A DNA stretch of 33,647 bases, taken from the NCBI GenBank assembly GCA_030652475.1, contig JAUSAO010000090.1:1-33647 (forward strand), given 5' to 3'. Every line of letters starts with the position of its first letter. Position 1 is the stretch's first letter. Of this stretch, positions 24,826 to 32,847 are shown piece by piece. The position numbers and the translations under genes are program-made. The notes beneath the pieces were generated by a model, which did not search any database, was not told where the DNA came from, and worked only from the letters and a program-made list of their open reading frames with translations. This DNA comes from Gallionella sp. (lineage in GTDB: Bacteria; Pseudomonadota; Gammaproteobacteria; Burkholderiales; Gallionellaceae).

Positions 24826-25668
24826 ATGAAACCTCAATCCGCGTTATTTGAAAACCATGAAATCCGCCGCGTATATGACGAGAGTACGGAGACGTGGTTT
24901 TTCTCGGTTATTGATATTATTCAGGTGCTTACTCAACAGTCCGATTATCAGACAGCGCGTAAGTATTGGAACAAACTGAAAGAGCGGCTGGATAAGGAAG
25001 GCAGTCAACTGGTGACAAATTGTCACCAGTTGAAAATGACCGCTGAGGATGGCAAGCAGCGGCTCACTGATGTCGCTACCGCCGAAACATTGTTGCGTCT
25101 GGTGCAGTCGGTGCCTAGCCCGAAGGCAGAGCCGATTAAGCTATGGCTGGCGAAGGTGGGCTATGAGCGGATGCAGGAGTTGGCGGATCCCGCCCGTTCA
25201 TTGGATCGCGCGCGCGAAACCTGGCAAAAGCACGGTCGCAGCGAGAAGTGGATACAGCAGCGCATGACTGGACAGGAGACGCGCAACAAGCTGACCGATT
25301 ACTGGGCAAATCACGACATCAGGCAAGGCGAGGAATATGCGATTCTCACCAACCTCATTCATCAGGAATGGGCGGACGTAGATGTGAAAGCGCACAAGAC
25401 GCTGAAGGGGCTGAAGTCGCAAAACTTGCGCGATCACATGAGCGAAGCCGAATTGATTTTTACCGCGCTGGCAGAATTGGCCACCCGCCAAATCGCCGAG
25501 AGTGTCGAGGCAACGGGGTTGGGCGAGAACAAGAAGGCCGCGAAGACCGGCGGCGGCATCGCCAAAAAAGCGCGCTTGGAACTGGAAGAAAAAACCGGCA
25601 ATAAAGTGGTCAGCGGTGATAACTATCTACCACCAAGTAAGCAAAAATTGGTGCAGAAAAAGGATTGA
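24826..25668 (+). CDS. Bro-N domain protein, DinD/antirepressor-like
   Basis: This 280-residue protein has an N-terminal Bro-N domain (residues ~10-105: IRRVYDESTETWFFSVIDII, then the conserved TNCHQLK and LTDVATAETLLRLVQSVPSP). A C-terminal part follows that resembles DinD (LKGLKSQNLRDHMSEAELIF, near 190-215). Bro-N domains bind DNA and occur in phage antirepressors. DinD of E. coli is SOS-induced and inhibits RecA. The present role is not known. An excellent AGGAGG (24814-24819) precedes the ATG. No LexA box was recognised upstream. Inside the gene lies a 12-base perfect inverted repeat (25006-25032). It stands alone between the hypF/sprT scars and repeat copy 3, consistent with an accessory gene. 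Confidence 0.85.
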   Translation: MKPQSALFENHEIRRVYDESTETWFFSVIDIIQVLTQQSDYQTARKYWNKLKERLDKEGSQLVTNCHQLKMTAEDGKQRLTDVATAETLLRLVQSVPSPKAEPIKLWLAKVGYERMQELADPARSLDRARETWQKHGRSEKWIQQRMTGQETRNKLTDYWANHDIRQGEEYAILTNLIHQEWADVDVKAHKTLKGLKSQNLRDHMSEAELIFTALAELATRQIAESVEATGLGENKKAAKTGGGIAKKARLELEEKTGNKVVSGDNYLPPSKQKLVQKKD

Positions 25669-25673
25669 ACCCG

Positions 25674-25830
25674 GATTGTTCATTAGCTGAATTTAACCCA
25701 TCCCCACCCCCAACCCTCCCCTTGAAGGGGAGGGGAAAAGGCAGGAACAGTGGCATACTCTCCCCCCTTCAAGGGGGGAGTTGGAGAGGGGATGGGGGAA
25801 GAATTTCCCAATGGATAATTTGGGTTGAAT
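25674..25830 (+). repeat. BIME-like palindromic repeat, copy 3
   Basis: It runs from GATTGTTCATTAGCTGAATT, identical to the reverse of the copy 1 end at 6159, through CCCTCCCCTTGAAGGGGAGG and GTGGCATACTCTCC, to TTTCCCAATGGATAATTTGG. It has two palindromic cores. It is in the same orientation as copy 2 and opposite to copy 1. Confidence 0.85.
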
Positions 25831-25974
25831 ATTCGCTGTACTTCTATCGCCGTACTGTAACGACTTGTTACCGCCGAAAAGGGAATCCGCATAAACACGC
25901 TCGTGAGGATCGAAGACGGATTTGATATTGGCTGCGCTGAACCGGTTCACTGATGAGTTGACCGTAACGTAGTT

Positions 25975-26105
25975 GGAGCAAGCTTGTCCTAGTGTGAGCC
26001 GCGATATGATTCGGCGTGTTTTACGTGAGCAGCAAAGTGAAAAAGTTGTTGAATGCCAGGGGCGCGGGCCTGCGGCGCGACGGAAGAAGAGGGTAATTAC
26101 CCTTT
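25975..26105 (+). pseudogene. C-terminal remnant of a winged-helix (Fic-type?) protein
   Basis: The open stretch reads LEQACPSVSRDMIRRVLREQ and continues with a GRGPAAR motif to a TAG near 26105. The pattern (CP.VSRDMIR.VLR..., then a GxGxxA wing) resembles the C-terminal winged helix of Fic-family and related proteins, recalled from memory and not tested. No upstream part is present. Confidence 0.4.
26003..26046 (+). repeat. 44-base direct repeat, unit A
   Basis: It is identical to 26140-26183 at 42 of 44 positions (GATATGATTCGGCGTGTTTT and onward to GTGAAAAAGT). It lies within the winged-helix remnant, so the second unit is a partial duplication of that debris. Confidence 0.9.
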
Positions 26106-26139
26106 AGTCAGGGTGATAATAAGGGTAGCAAGCCACGTT

Positions 26140-26183
26140 GATATGATTCGGCGTGTTTTATGTGAGCAGCAACGTGAAAAAGT
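26140..26183 (+). repeat. 44-base direct repeat, unit B
   Basis: This is the second unit of the pair starting 137 bases after the first, ending 46 bases before hypC. The palindrome GGGTAATTACCC (26091-26102) lies between the two units. Confidence 0.9.
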
Positions 26184-26229
26184 AGAGTTAACGACTTTTT
26201 TGAATAGGCGATAACAAAGGGAATCTGAA

Positions 26230-26472
26230 ATGTGTCTGGCTATACCTGCGCGAATCGAACAGCTTGTCGGTAAAGACAGTGCCATCGTCAATCTGGGCGG
26301 GGTGAAGAAGGAAATTTCGCTGGCGCTGGTCGAGGATGTCGCGGTGGGCGACTATGTGATTGTGCATGTTGGCTATGCGCTGCAAAAACTCGATGAGGAG
26401 GAGGCAGCACGTACTTTGGAGGTGTTCGCCGAATTTAACGCGATGAATGAGGCTGCGGGCGGATTGCCATGA
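26230..26472 (+). CDS. hypC: HypC, hydrogenase maturation chaperone
   Basis: This 80-residue protein begins MCLAIPARI, with the essential Cys2, and has the conserved His46 in VHVGYALQ. HypC carries the Fe(CN)2CO unit with HypD and hands it to the large subunit. AAGGGA precedes the ATG. It overlaps hypD by 4 bases (ATGA). In relatives hypC normally follows hypF directly; here 13.8 kb separates them. Confidence 0.96.
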   Translation: MCLAIPARIEQLVGKDSAIVNLGGVKKEISLALVEDVAVGDYVIVHVGYALQKLDEEEAARTLEVFAEFNAMNEAAGGLP

Positions 26473-27743
26473 AATATGTGGACGAATTCCGCGACGGTGA
26501 ACTGGCGAAAATCATCGCCGCCAACATTGTCCGCGAGGCAGACCCAAACGGGCATGCCCGTTCCCCTCTCCACAATCCTCTGGTGAAACAACTAGCCAAT
26601 CGACTAAGCCCGCGAGCGGGCAAGTCGCTGGTTATCCCGCAAGCGGGGAGAGCGCAGCGAGGGGGGCGAAGCCAGGCAATCGAATCGCTACGCGAATCTC
26701 AATTTAACCGCATTTATCGTTTGATGGAGTTCTGTGGCGGCCATACTCACGCGATTTCGCGTTATGGCCTCGCGGATTTGCTGCCCGCCAGTGTGCGGCT
26801 GATACATGGTCCGGGCTGTCCGGTGTGCGTGTTGCCCATCGGTCGCGTGGATCAGGCGATACGGTTGGCGACGGATCAGGGTGTGATTCTGTGTACTTAC
26901 GCCGATACCCTGCGCGTTCCCGCTTCGGATAATCTCACGCTGATGCGCGCCAAGGCGGGCGGTGCGGATGTGCGCATGATCTATTCGACGCAGGATGCGC
27001 TGAAGATTGCGCAAGCCTACCCGCAACGACAAGTGGTGTTTTTCGCCATCGGTTTCGAGACCACTACGCCGCCGACTGCCGTGGCAATCAAACAGGCACA
27101 GGCTGCGGGTTTGAAAAACTTCAGCATCCTGTGCAACCATGTGCTGACTCCGGCGGCGATGCATGCGATTCTTGCCGTGGAAGGCGGCGTGGCGCTGGAC
27201 GGCTTCATCGGCCCGGCGCATGTTTCCACCGTGATCGGCAGCCAGCCTTACGAGGTGTTCGCACACGACTACGCCAAGCCGGTGGTGATCGCCGGCTTCG
27301 AGCCGCTGGATGTGATGCAAGCCATTCTGATGTTGATACGCCAGATCAATGAGGGACGCGCCGCCGTTGAAAACGAATTTACCCGCGCGGTGACCCGCGA
27401 GGGGAATACAAAGGCGCAGGCACTGGTGGCAGAGGTGTTCGAGTTGCGCGAGGCGTTCGAGTGGCGCGGCCTGGGCAGTGTGCCGCACAGCGCGTTGAAG
27501 CTACGCGCCGGGTACGCAGAATATGATGCTGAACTGAGATTTGGCTGCGAATATGTGGCGGTGCCAGACCATAAGGCCTGCGAATGTGCAGCCATTTTGC
27601 GCGGCCAGAAACGTCCGCAGGAGTGCAAAATATTCGGCACGGTGTGCACCCCGGAGAATCCGGTTGGTTCCTGCATGGTGTCATCGGAGGGTGCGTGCGC
27701 GGCGCATTATTCTTATGGTCGGTTCAGGGAGGTTACACAATGA
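26469..27743 (+). CDS. hypD: HypD, Fe-S scaffold for Fe(CN)2CO assembly, with an N-terminal in-frame insertion
   Basis: This 424-residue protein is about 50 residues longer than usual HypD (~370-380). Residues 1-26 (MKYVDEFRDGELAKIIAANI and on to EADP) and from 81 on (IYRLMEFCGGHTHAISRYG) are normal family sequence. Residues ~27-79 are an extra Arg/Ser/Pro-rich stretch encoded by palindrome-bearing DNA. Functional residues are intact: Cys89 and GGHTH, GPGCPVC (Cys117, Cys120), and the C-terminal cluster ligands in CEYVAVPDHKACECA and GTVCTPENPVGSC. It is coupled to hypC and hypE by 4-base overlaps. Whether the inserted loop is tolerated is unknown, but the frame is fully preserved. Confidence 0.95.
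   Translation: MKYVDEFRDGELAKIIAANIVREADPNGHARSPLHNPLVKQLANRLSPRAGKSLVIPQAGRAQRGGRSQAIESLRESQFNRIYRLMEFCGGHTHAISRYGLADLLPASVRLIHGPGCPVCVLPIGRVDQAIRLATDQGVILCTYADTLRVPASDNLTLMRAKAGGADVRMIYSTQDALKIAQAYPQRQVVFFAIGFETTTPPTAVAIKQAQAAGLKNFSILCNHVLTPAAMHAILAVEGGVALDGFIGPAHVSTVIGSQPYEVFAHDYAKPVVIAGFEPLDVMQAILMLIRQINEGRAAVENEFTRAVTREGNTKAQALVAEVFELREAFEWRGLGSVPHSALKLRAGYAEYDAELRFGCEYVAVPDHKACECAAILRGQKRPQECKIFGTVCTPENPVGSCMVSSEGACAAHYSYGRFREVTQ
26547..26705. repeat. palindrome-bearing insertion inside hypD
   Basis: The insertion of about 159 bases keeps the hypD frame. It begins with a perfect 16-base palindrome AACGGGCATGCCCGTT (26547-26562) and contains GCCCGC-GA-GCGGGC (26608-26621) and CCCGC-AA-GCGGG (26636-26647). 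Boundaries are set by where family sequence stops and resumes, so they are approximate. Confidence 0.65.
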
Positions 27744-28783
27744 GCAAGCCCAACTACACCCGTCAGCTGGACTTTAAAAACGGGCGCGTCGAGATGTCGT
27801 ACGGTTCGGGTGGGCGTGCGATGGCGCAGCTTATCGATGAATTGTTTGCCAGAGCTTTCGATAATCCGTATCTGGCGCAGGGCAACGATGGCGCGTTGTT
27901 GCCGTCCGCCACAGGCCGGTTGGTGATATCCACCGACAGTCATGTGGTGTCACCGCTGTTTTTTGCCGGGGGCGACATCGGCTGCTTGTCGGTGCATGGC
28001 ACGATCAACGATGTGGCGATGATGGGTGCGATGCCTCTGTACCTGAGCGCAGCCTTTATTCTCGAAGAAGGTTTTCCGTTGGCAGACCTTAAACGCATCG
28101 TTATTTCGATGGCGCAGGCGGCGCGCGAGGCGGGCGTGCCCATCGTCACCGGCGATACCAAGGTGGTGGAGCAGGGCAAGGGCGACGGGGTGTTCATCAC
28201 CACCACGGGCGTGGGTGTGGTCAGGGACGGCATCACGCTGTCGGGGGACTTGGCACAGGCGGGCGATAAAATCCTGCTGTCCGGGGCGATAGGCGATCAC
28301 GGCATGGCGGTGCTGTCGCAACGCGAGGGGCTGAGCTTCGATGCGCCCATCGTATCGGATACCGCGGCGTTGCACGGGTTGGTCGCGGCGATGCTCGACA
28401 GCGGCGCATGTTTGCGCGTGCTGCGCGATCCGACACGCGGCGGCCTGGCCACCACGCTTAACGAGATCGTCAGGCAATCCGGCGTGGGTATGTTGTTGCA
28501 TGAGGCGGCGATTCCGGTGCATCAGCCGGTGGAAGCCGCCTGTGAATTTCTGGGGCTGGATCCTTTGTATGTCGCCAACGAGGGCAAGCTGGTGGCAATC
28601 TGTGCGGCTGAGGATGCGGCGCGTCTGCTGGAGGTGATGCGCGCACATCCGCAGGCAGTTGATGCGGCCATCATCGGCGAGGTGCTGGAAGATGCGCATG
28701 GTTTCGTGCAGATGACGACCAAACTGGGCGGTCGCCGTATCGTTGACTGGCTGGCGGGCGAACAATTGCCGAGAATCTGCTAG
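27740..28783 (+). CDS. hypE: HypE, carbamoyl dehydratase
   Basis: This 347-residue protein belongs to the PurM-like ATP-binding family. It has the N-terminal MSYGSGGRAM, GDTKVVE, DPTRGGLATTLNE and the C-terminal PRIC. The terminal Cys347 accepts the carbamoyl group from HypF and is converted to thiocyanate, giving the cyanide ligands. The ATG at 27740 overlaps the hypD stop by 4 bases and has GGGAGG upstream. It is the last gene of hypCDE and ends 21 bases from the convergent Sel1-repeat gene. Confidence 0.97.
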   Translation: MSKPNYTRQLDFKNGRVEMSYGSGGRAMAQLIDELFARAFDNPYLAQGNDGALLPSATGRLVISTDSHVVSPLFFAGGDIGCLSVHGTINDVAMMGAMPLYLSAAFILEEGFPLADLKRIVISMAQAAREAGVPIVTGDTKVVEQGKGDGVFITTTGVGVVRDGITLSGDLAQAGDKILLSGAIGDHGMAVLSQREGLSFDAPIVSDTAALHGLVAAMLDSGACLRVLRDPTRGGLATTLNEIVRQSGVGMLLHEAAIPVHQPVEAACEFLGLDPLYVANEGKLVAICAAEDAARLLEVMRAHPQAVDAAIIGEVLEDAHGFVQMTTKLGGRRIVDWLAGEQLPRIC

Positions 28784-28804
28784 CCGCGCCGGTTCCAGAC
28801 ACAG

Positions 28805-29479
28805 TCAGGGTTTTAAATTCGCGGTAGTGCCAGCCATTTGCCCGGGCGTCATTCGTCCGGCTAAATCGTTCATCAAGGCACGGGCTATTTCGTGCCCCTG
28901 GGCAGCGGCGAGTCCGGCCCACCGGTAAGACTCGACAAAATCCTGTTTCACGCCCTGACCATTGGCGTACATGACCCCCAGGTTAAATTGTGCCTGTGCC
29001 TCACCTTGCTCGGCGGCAAGGCGAGTCCACTCCGCTGCCTTGGAGGCGTTCTGCACTACGCCCTGACCCGTAGCGTAGGCCACGCCGAGATTGAGTTGCG
29101 CCACGGCAAGCCCATGATGGGCGGCAATGCGATACCACTTTGCCGCCTCGCCGTGGTCAGCTGGTACGCCCTGGCCCGTGGCATACATCATCCCCAGGTT
29201 GAACTGTGCCTGGGCGTGACCCTGGCGGGCGGCAAGGAGAAACCATTTTGCCGCTGCGCTGTAATCCTGCGCGACGTCTGTTCCTCTGAAATACAAGCCA
29301 CCCATATTCAACTGGGAATCTGCATCACCCGCTGTGGCGCGGGCGTGAAGCTCACGCACGTCGTGGCGGTGATCCGCTTTGCCAGTCTCTGCCAGTGCTT
29401 CGTCAAGGCCGGCACAGACTGCGGGGGCGGGTAACGCGGCAGACAGTAAGATGAAGAGCGTGAGTAAGGTTCTGATCAT
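28805..29479 (-). CDS. secreted Sel1-repeat protein
   Basis: This 224-residue protein has a signal peptide (MIRTLLTLFILLSAALPAPA, cleaved around VCAG) and then about four Sel1/TPR-like repeats of 36 residues. The repeats have the pattern A..NLG.MYA.GQGV..D...A..W...AA.QG. Such proteins are periplasmic or envelope scaffolds for protein contacts; the partner is not evident. The ATG at 29479 is chosen because GGAAG lies 6 bases upstream and the signal peptide follows. An upstream extension to 29614 lacks both. Confidence 0.9.
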   Translation of the reverse strand: MIRTLLTLFILLSAALPAPAVCAGLDEALAETGKADHRHDVRELHARATAGDADSQLNMGGLYFRGTDVAQDYSAAAKWFLLAARQGHAQAQFNLGMMYATGQGVPADHGEAAKWYRIAAHHGLAVAQLNLGVAYATGQGVVQNASKAAEWTRLAAEQGEAQAQFNLGVMYANGQGVKQDFVESYRWAGLAAAQGHEIARALMNDLAGRMTPGQMAGTTANLKP

Positions 29480-29665
29480 GATTGCTTCCTGCAAATTCGG
29501 GATTCGTCTATCAACATCGGGTCGAGTTAACGCTAAGCCGAAGTGTAGCAATAAATCCAACCGTGAAGAAAAATCCGGGTCACTGAGGTGTGATTTTTCA
29601 GCAAAGGAACGCAATCACGGCTTATTCGTTACAATCGACACATCTATTCTGTTTCCGTAAAGAAA

Positions 29666-32086
29666 ATGCCGAATTCAAAACTGACTCCCGCTGAGCTTCG
29701 TCTTGTTATCGCACCTGATGCGCTGGGTTTTTCGGATACGACCGAGCTGCTGTCATGTCCGTTGCCCTGGATAGGTCAGGAACGTGCGGAAATGGCTGCG
29801 CGGTTTGGTCTGTCCATGGATCAGGCGGATTACAACCTGTTTGTGCTGGGTGAAGTGGGCAGCGGACGTTCGTCGCTGCTCAAGCAGGCAATGTACGCCG
29901 CCGCCGCCACCCGGTCTGTTCCACCCGATCTGTGCTATCTGCACAACTTCGATACGCCGGAGCGACCGCGTGCCTTGCGTCTGCCTGCCGGGCAGGGGCG
30001 TGTGCTGCGTCAATTCATGGCGCATATGACGAAAATGCTGCAGACAGAAATCCCCCTGCGTCTGAACGGGCAGGATTTCAAGGCTGAGAGCGAACGCATT
30101 GAAAATGCCTACAAGGCGGATGAAGCCAAGGCTTATGCTTCACTGGATGCCTTTGCCGAAGCGCACCATTTTGTATTGCATCGCGAATCCGGTCATCTGG
30201 TGTTTACGCTGATGGGTGAAAAAAGGCATGCGATCACCGAGCATGAAGTGTATGCCTTGCCCAAGGAGCGCAGGGCGGAAATCGACAAGGCCGAGCAGGC
30301 GTTGCGTGCGGAAATCACCCGTTTTCTGGAACAGACACGGCCTATGGAGCGCGCCATGAACGAGTCGCTGGCGGCGTTACGGCGTCAGACGGTGAAGCCG
30401 TTGCTGGATCACGAGTTGCAGGAAATTCGTACCAAACTGAAGAAGCAGATCAAGGATTCCATCAAGCTAGGCGCCTACCTTGAACAGTTTTCGCAGGATG
30501 TGCTGGAAAATATTGATCTCTTTGTGACCTCTGATGACGATGAGGAAGGAAGGCTGGAAGAATTGAGCCGGGTGCTGTCCAGCTACCGGGTCAATCTGGT
30601 GGTGGATAATGAGGGTCTGGAAGGTGCGCCGGTGCTCATTGAAGATAATCCGCTGTTTCGCTCGCTGTTCGGCAGTATCGAATATCAGTCCGAAAACGAT
30701 ATGCTGGTAACGGATTTTTCCCGTATCCGTGCCGGCAGCCTGCTCAAGGCACATGGCGGATTTCTGCTGCTGCATTTGCGCGACCTGCTGGCCGATGGGC
30801 TGGTGTGGGAAAAGCTGCGGCGTTTTTTACGCAGCGGAAAGCTGCAGATCGAGGAGCCGGGTACGGCCTTTGCGCCGATTGCGGCTGTATCGCTGGAACC
30901 TGAGCCAGTTGACGTTGACGTCAAGATTATCCTGATCGCCTCGCGCGAACAGTATTATGAACTGCAGGAGGAAGACCCCGAATTCGCGCGGCGCTTCCGG
31001 GTCAAGGTGGATTTTGCGGAAAGCTTTTCATCCGGTGACGAAACGCGGCGTGCCTTTGCCATTTTCGTGGCACACAGCTGCCGGAATCTGGGCCTGGCGC
31101 ATTTTTCCAGCACGGGCGTCGCGCGTCTGCTGGAGAATACGCATCGCGAAGTGGAAGACCAGTCACGCCAGAGTGCAAACTTCGCACGCACCGAAGCGCT
31201 GGTGATGGAGAGTGCTGCACTATGCCATGCGCGTGCCGGCAGTCTGGTGGAGGCGGCGGATGTCGAAGCCGCACTTCGTGCGCATATCCGGCGTCATGAT
31301 TACCCCGATCAGCGCATGCGCGAATCGATTGCCGACGGGGTGGTGCTGATCAGTGTGCAGGGTGAGCAGGTGGGGCAGCTCAACGGCCTGACCGTGATGG
31401 ATCTGGGGGATTACCGTTTCGGTTTTCCGGTGCGGGTCAGCGCGCGCACCTTTGCCGGTAACGATGGCCTGCTCAATATCGAGCGTGAAGTGGAAATGTC
31501 CGGCCCCATTCATGACAAGGGCGTGCTGATATTGCACAACTACCTGTCTGCGCTGTTCGCCCATATCGCGCCGCTGGCGCTCAATGCATCCATCGTATTC
31601 GAACAGGAATATTTCGGCGTGGAAGGCGATTCGGCCTCCTGTGCGGAGTTTTATGTCTTGCTTTCGTCCTTGTCGGGCTTGCCGCTTAAACAGGGTATCG
31701 CCGTGACGGGCGCAATCAATCAACATGGCCAGGTGTTGCCGATAGGCGGGGTCAATGAAAAGATCGAGGGTTACTTCCGCATCTGCGAAACGGCCGGGCT
31801 GGATGGCAGCCAGGGCGTGCTGATACCATCAAGAAACCGTCGTCACCTGATGCTGGGTCGCGAGGTTGTCGAGGCTGTTGAACAGGGTTTGTTTCACATT
31901 TATTCTGCCGAGCATGTCAGCGAGGGTATGGAATTGCTCACTGGCCTGTCGGCGGGCATCACGGACGGGCAGGGGGATTATCCGCATGGCAGTGTGCTGG
32001 GCCGGGCCCAGAAAACCCTGCAGTCCTACCGTCGTGCCTGTCAGTTGTCCGAACATCCGAAAGCAGGTCGCAAACATTCGCGTTAG
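29666..32086 (+). CDS. AAA/Lon-type ATP-dependent protease (AAA_32 family)
   Basis: This 806-residue protein has an N-terminal ATP-binding region with GEVGSGRSSL, where Arg replaces the usual Walker A Lys. That substitution is, from memory, common in this Lon-like family. A coiled-coil insert lies at about 130-290, then the rest of the AAA module (FLRSGKLQIEEPG, ASREQYYELQ). A C-terminal Lon protease domain has the catalytic pair Ser656 (EGDSAS) and Lys699 (GGVNEKIEG). It probably degrades unfolded or specific substrate proteins in the cytoplasm. It is divergent from the Sel1 gene with a 186-base gap and is monocistronic. Canonical Lon is different (~800 residues with a Lon N-domain), so the symbol lon is not used. 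Confidence 0.92.
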   Translation: MPNSKLTPAELRLVIAPDALGFSDTTELLSCPLPWIGQERAEMAARFGLSMDQADYNLFVLGEVGSGRSSLLKQAMYAAAATRSVPPDLCYLHNFDTPERPRALRLPAGQGRVLRQFMAHMTKMLQTEIPLRLNGQDFKAESERIENAYKADEAKAYASLDAFAEAHHFVLHRESGHLVFTLMGEKRHAITEHEVYALPKERRAEIDKAEQALRAEITRFLEQTRPMERAMNESLAALRRQTVKPLLDHELQEIRTKLKKQIKDSIKLGAYLEQFSQDVLENIDLFVTSDDDEEGRLEELSRVLSSYRVNLVVDNEGLEGAPVLIEDNPLFRSLFGSIEYQSENDMLVTDFSRIRAGSLLKAHGGFLLLHLRDLLADGLVWEKLRRFLRSGKLQIEEPGTAFAPIAAVSLEPEPVDVDVKIILIASREQYYELQEEDPEFARRFRVKVDFAESFSSGDETRRAFAIFVAHSCRNLGLAHFSSTGVARLLENTHREVEDQSRQSANFARTEALVMESAALCHARAGSLVEAADVEAALRAHIRRHDYPDQRMRESIADGVVLISVQGEQVGQLNGLTVMDLGDYRFGFPVRVSARTFAGNDGLLNIEREVEMSGPIHDKGVLILHNYLSALFAHIAPLALNASIVFEQEYFGVEGDSASCAEFYVLLSSLSGLPLKQGIAVTGAINQHGQVLPIGGVNEKIEGYFRICETAGLDGSQGVLIPSRNRRHLMLGREVVEAVEQGLFHIYSAEHVSEGMELLTGLSAGITDGQGDYPHGSVLGRAQKTLQSYRRACQLSEHPKAGRKHSR

Positions 32087-32107
32087 CCTGAGGTCTCGTC
32101 CTTGTTT

Positions 32108-32608
32108 TCAGCGCGCCCAGTTTACGCGCAACAGGAGTTGATCCGGGTTGTAGTGGAATTCCAGCTCGCCCTGATAGGCATGGTGCAATGCCTCGCCAAT
32201 GCCGCGCGCCAGATGAATGTCAGTCGTGGTGATCTGTGTGCCTTGTTCTGTTTTTTCGATCGCCATGATGCGCTGCAAGGGATGGCTGATTTTTTCCTGC
32301 GCTTCCCGATGTTGTATCAGTTGCAGGATTTCGTGTTCATGTTCCGCGAAGAAATTTCCGCCTAACGAGACATAGCCTGCCGGAAAATGATCGCGTATCC
32401 GATGGCACGCCGGGCAGCATGTTTGATGTGCATTCGCTGGAGTCGGCAACCACTGCCAGCGCCCGTCGTGAAACACCGCGCCGCAGTCTGAACAGGCTGC
32501 GGGTTCGGGTAATTTACCCTTGATTTTGTAAGAGTCGTGCTCGGCTTCCTGCAACAGGCGGTCATGCCGGATGGGATGAAAGCCGGATTGCTGTGGTTGC
32601 TTATTCAT
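32108..32608 (-). CDS. BCAM0308-family protein with two CxxC pairs
   Basis: This 166-residue cytoplasmic protein has CSDC (Cys39, Cys42) and CPAC (Cys65, Cys68), probably one zinc site, around GRWQWLPTPANAH. A conserved second half follows (HPLQRIM, TTTDIHLARGIGEALHHAYQ, then LEFHYN). I recognise it as the conserved BCAM0308 family of beta- and gammaproteobacteria, whose function is not established. It is convergent with the Lon-like gene (21 bases between stops). No neighbour suggests a role. Confidence 0.78.
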   Translation of the reverse strand: MNKQPQQSGFHPIRHDRLLQEAEHDSYKIKGKLPEPAACSDCGAVFHDGRWQWLPTPANAHQTCCPACHRIRDHFPAGYVSLGGNFFAEHEHEILQLIQHREAQEKISHPLQRIMAIEKTEQGTQITTTDIHLARGIGEALHHAYQGELEFHYNPDQLLLRVNWAR

Positions 32609-32847
32609 GGTCGTTCCCCTCGTGTTTGCGTAATCAGATCGGCTGGTGCAGGCTTGCCGGGAATGATGTGATGTGCATTACGTACGACTTCCGATGTGTA
32701 TCTGTGCTCCTTTTGAAAATTGAATAACAAATACGCTATGGTTTGCAGTTAAAACGGCTGCATTATCGCTCTCGGAAAATTGGAATTGCAAATTATTTTT
32801 TAACGATTTCTTATCAGGATAAGCGGGGAAACGCGCTGTTTAAAAAG
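32609..32847. other. 239-base AT-rich intergenic stretch
   Basis: This stretch lies between two - strand genes, with AT-rich runs at 32700-32870. No RNA gene, repeat or convincing terminator was recognised. The open frame on the + strand here is not credible. Confidence 0.5.

Larger units (their letters stand above)
25669..26229. other. 561-base stretch before hypC: repeat and gene debris
   Basis: It contains BIME-like repeat copy 3 (25674-25830), then about 150 bases. On the - strand these read as an open stretch (SAANIKSVFDPHERVYADS and onward) that looks protein-like but is not identified. Next come a Fic/winged-helix-like C-terminal remnant (about 25975-26105) and a partial second copy of it (26140-26183). 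No intact gene and no clear hypC promoter are seen. Confidence 0.6.
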
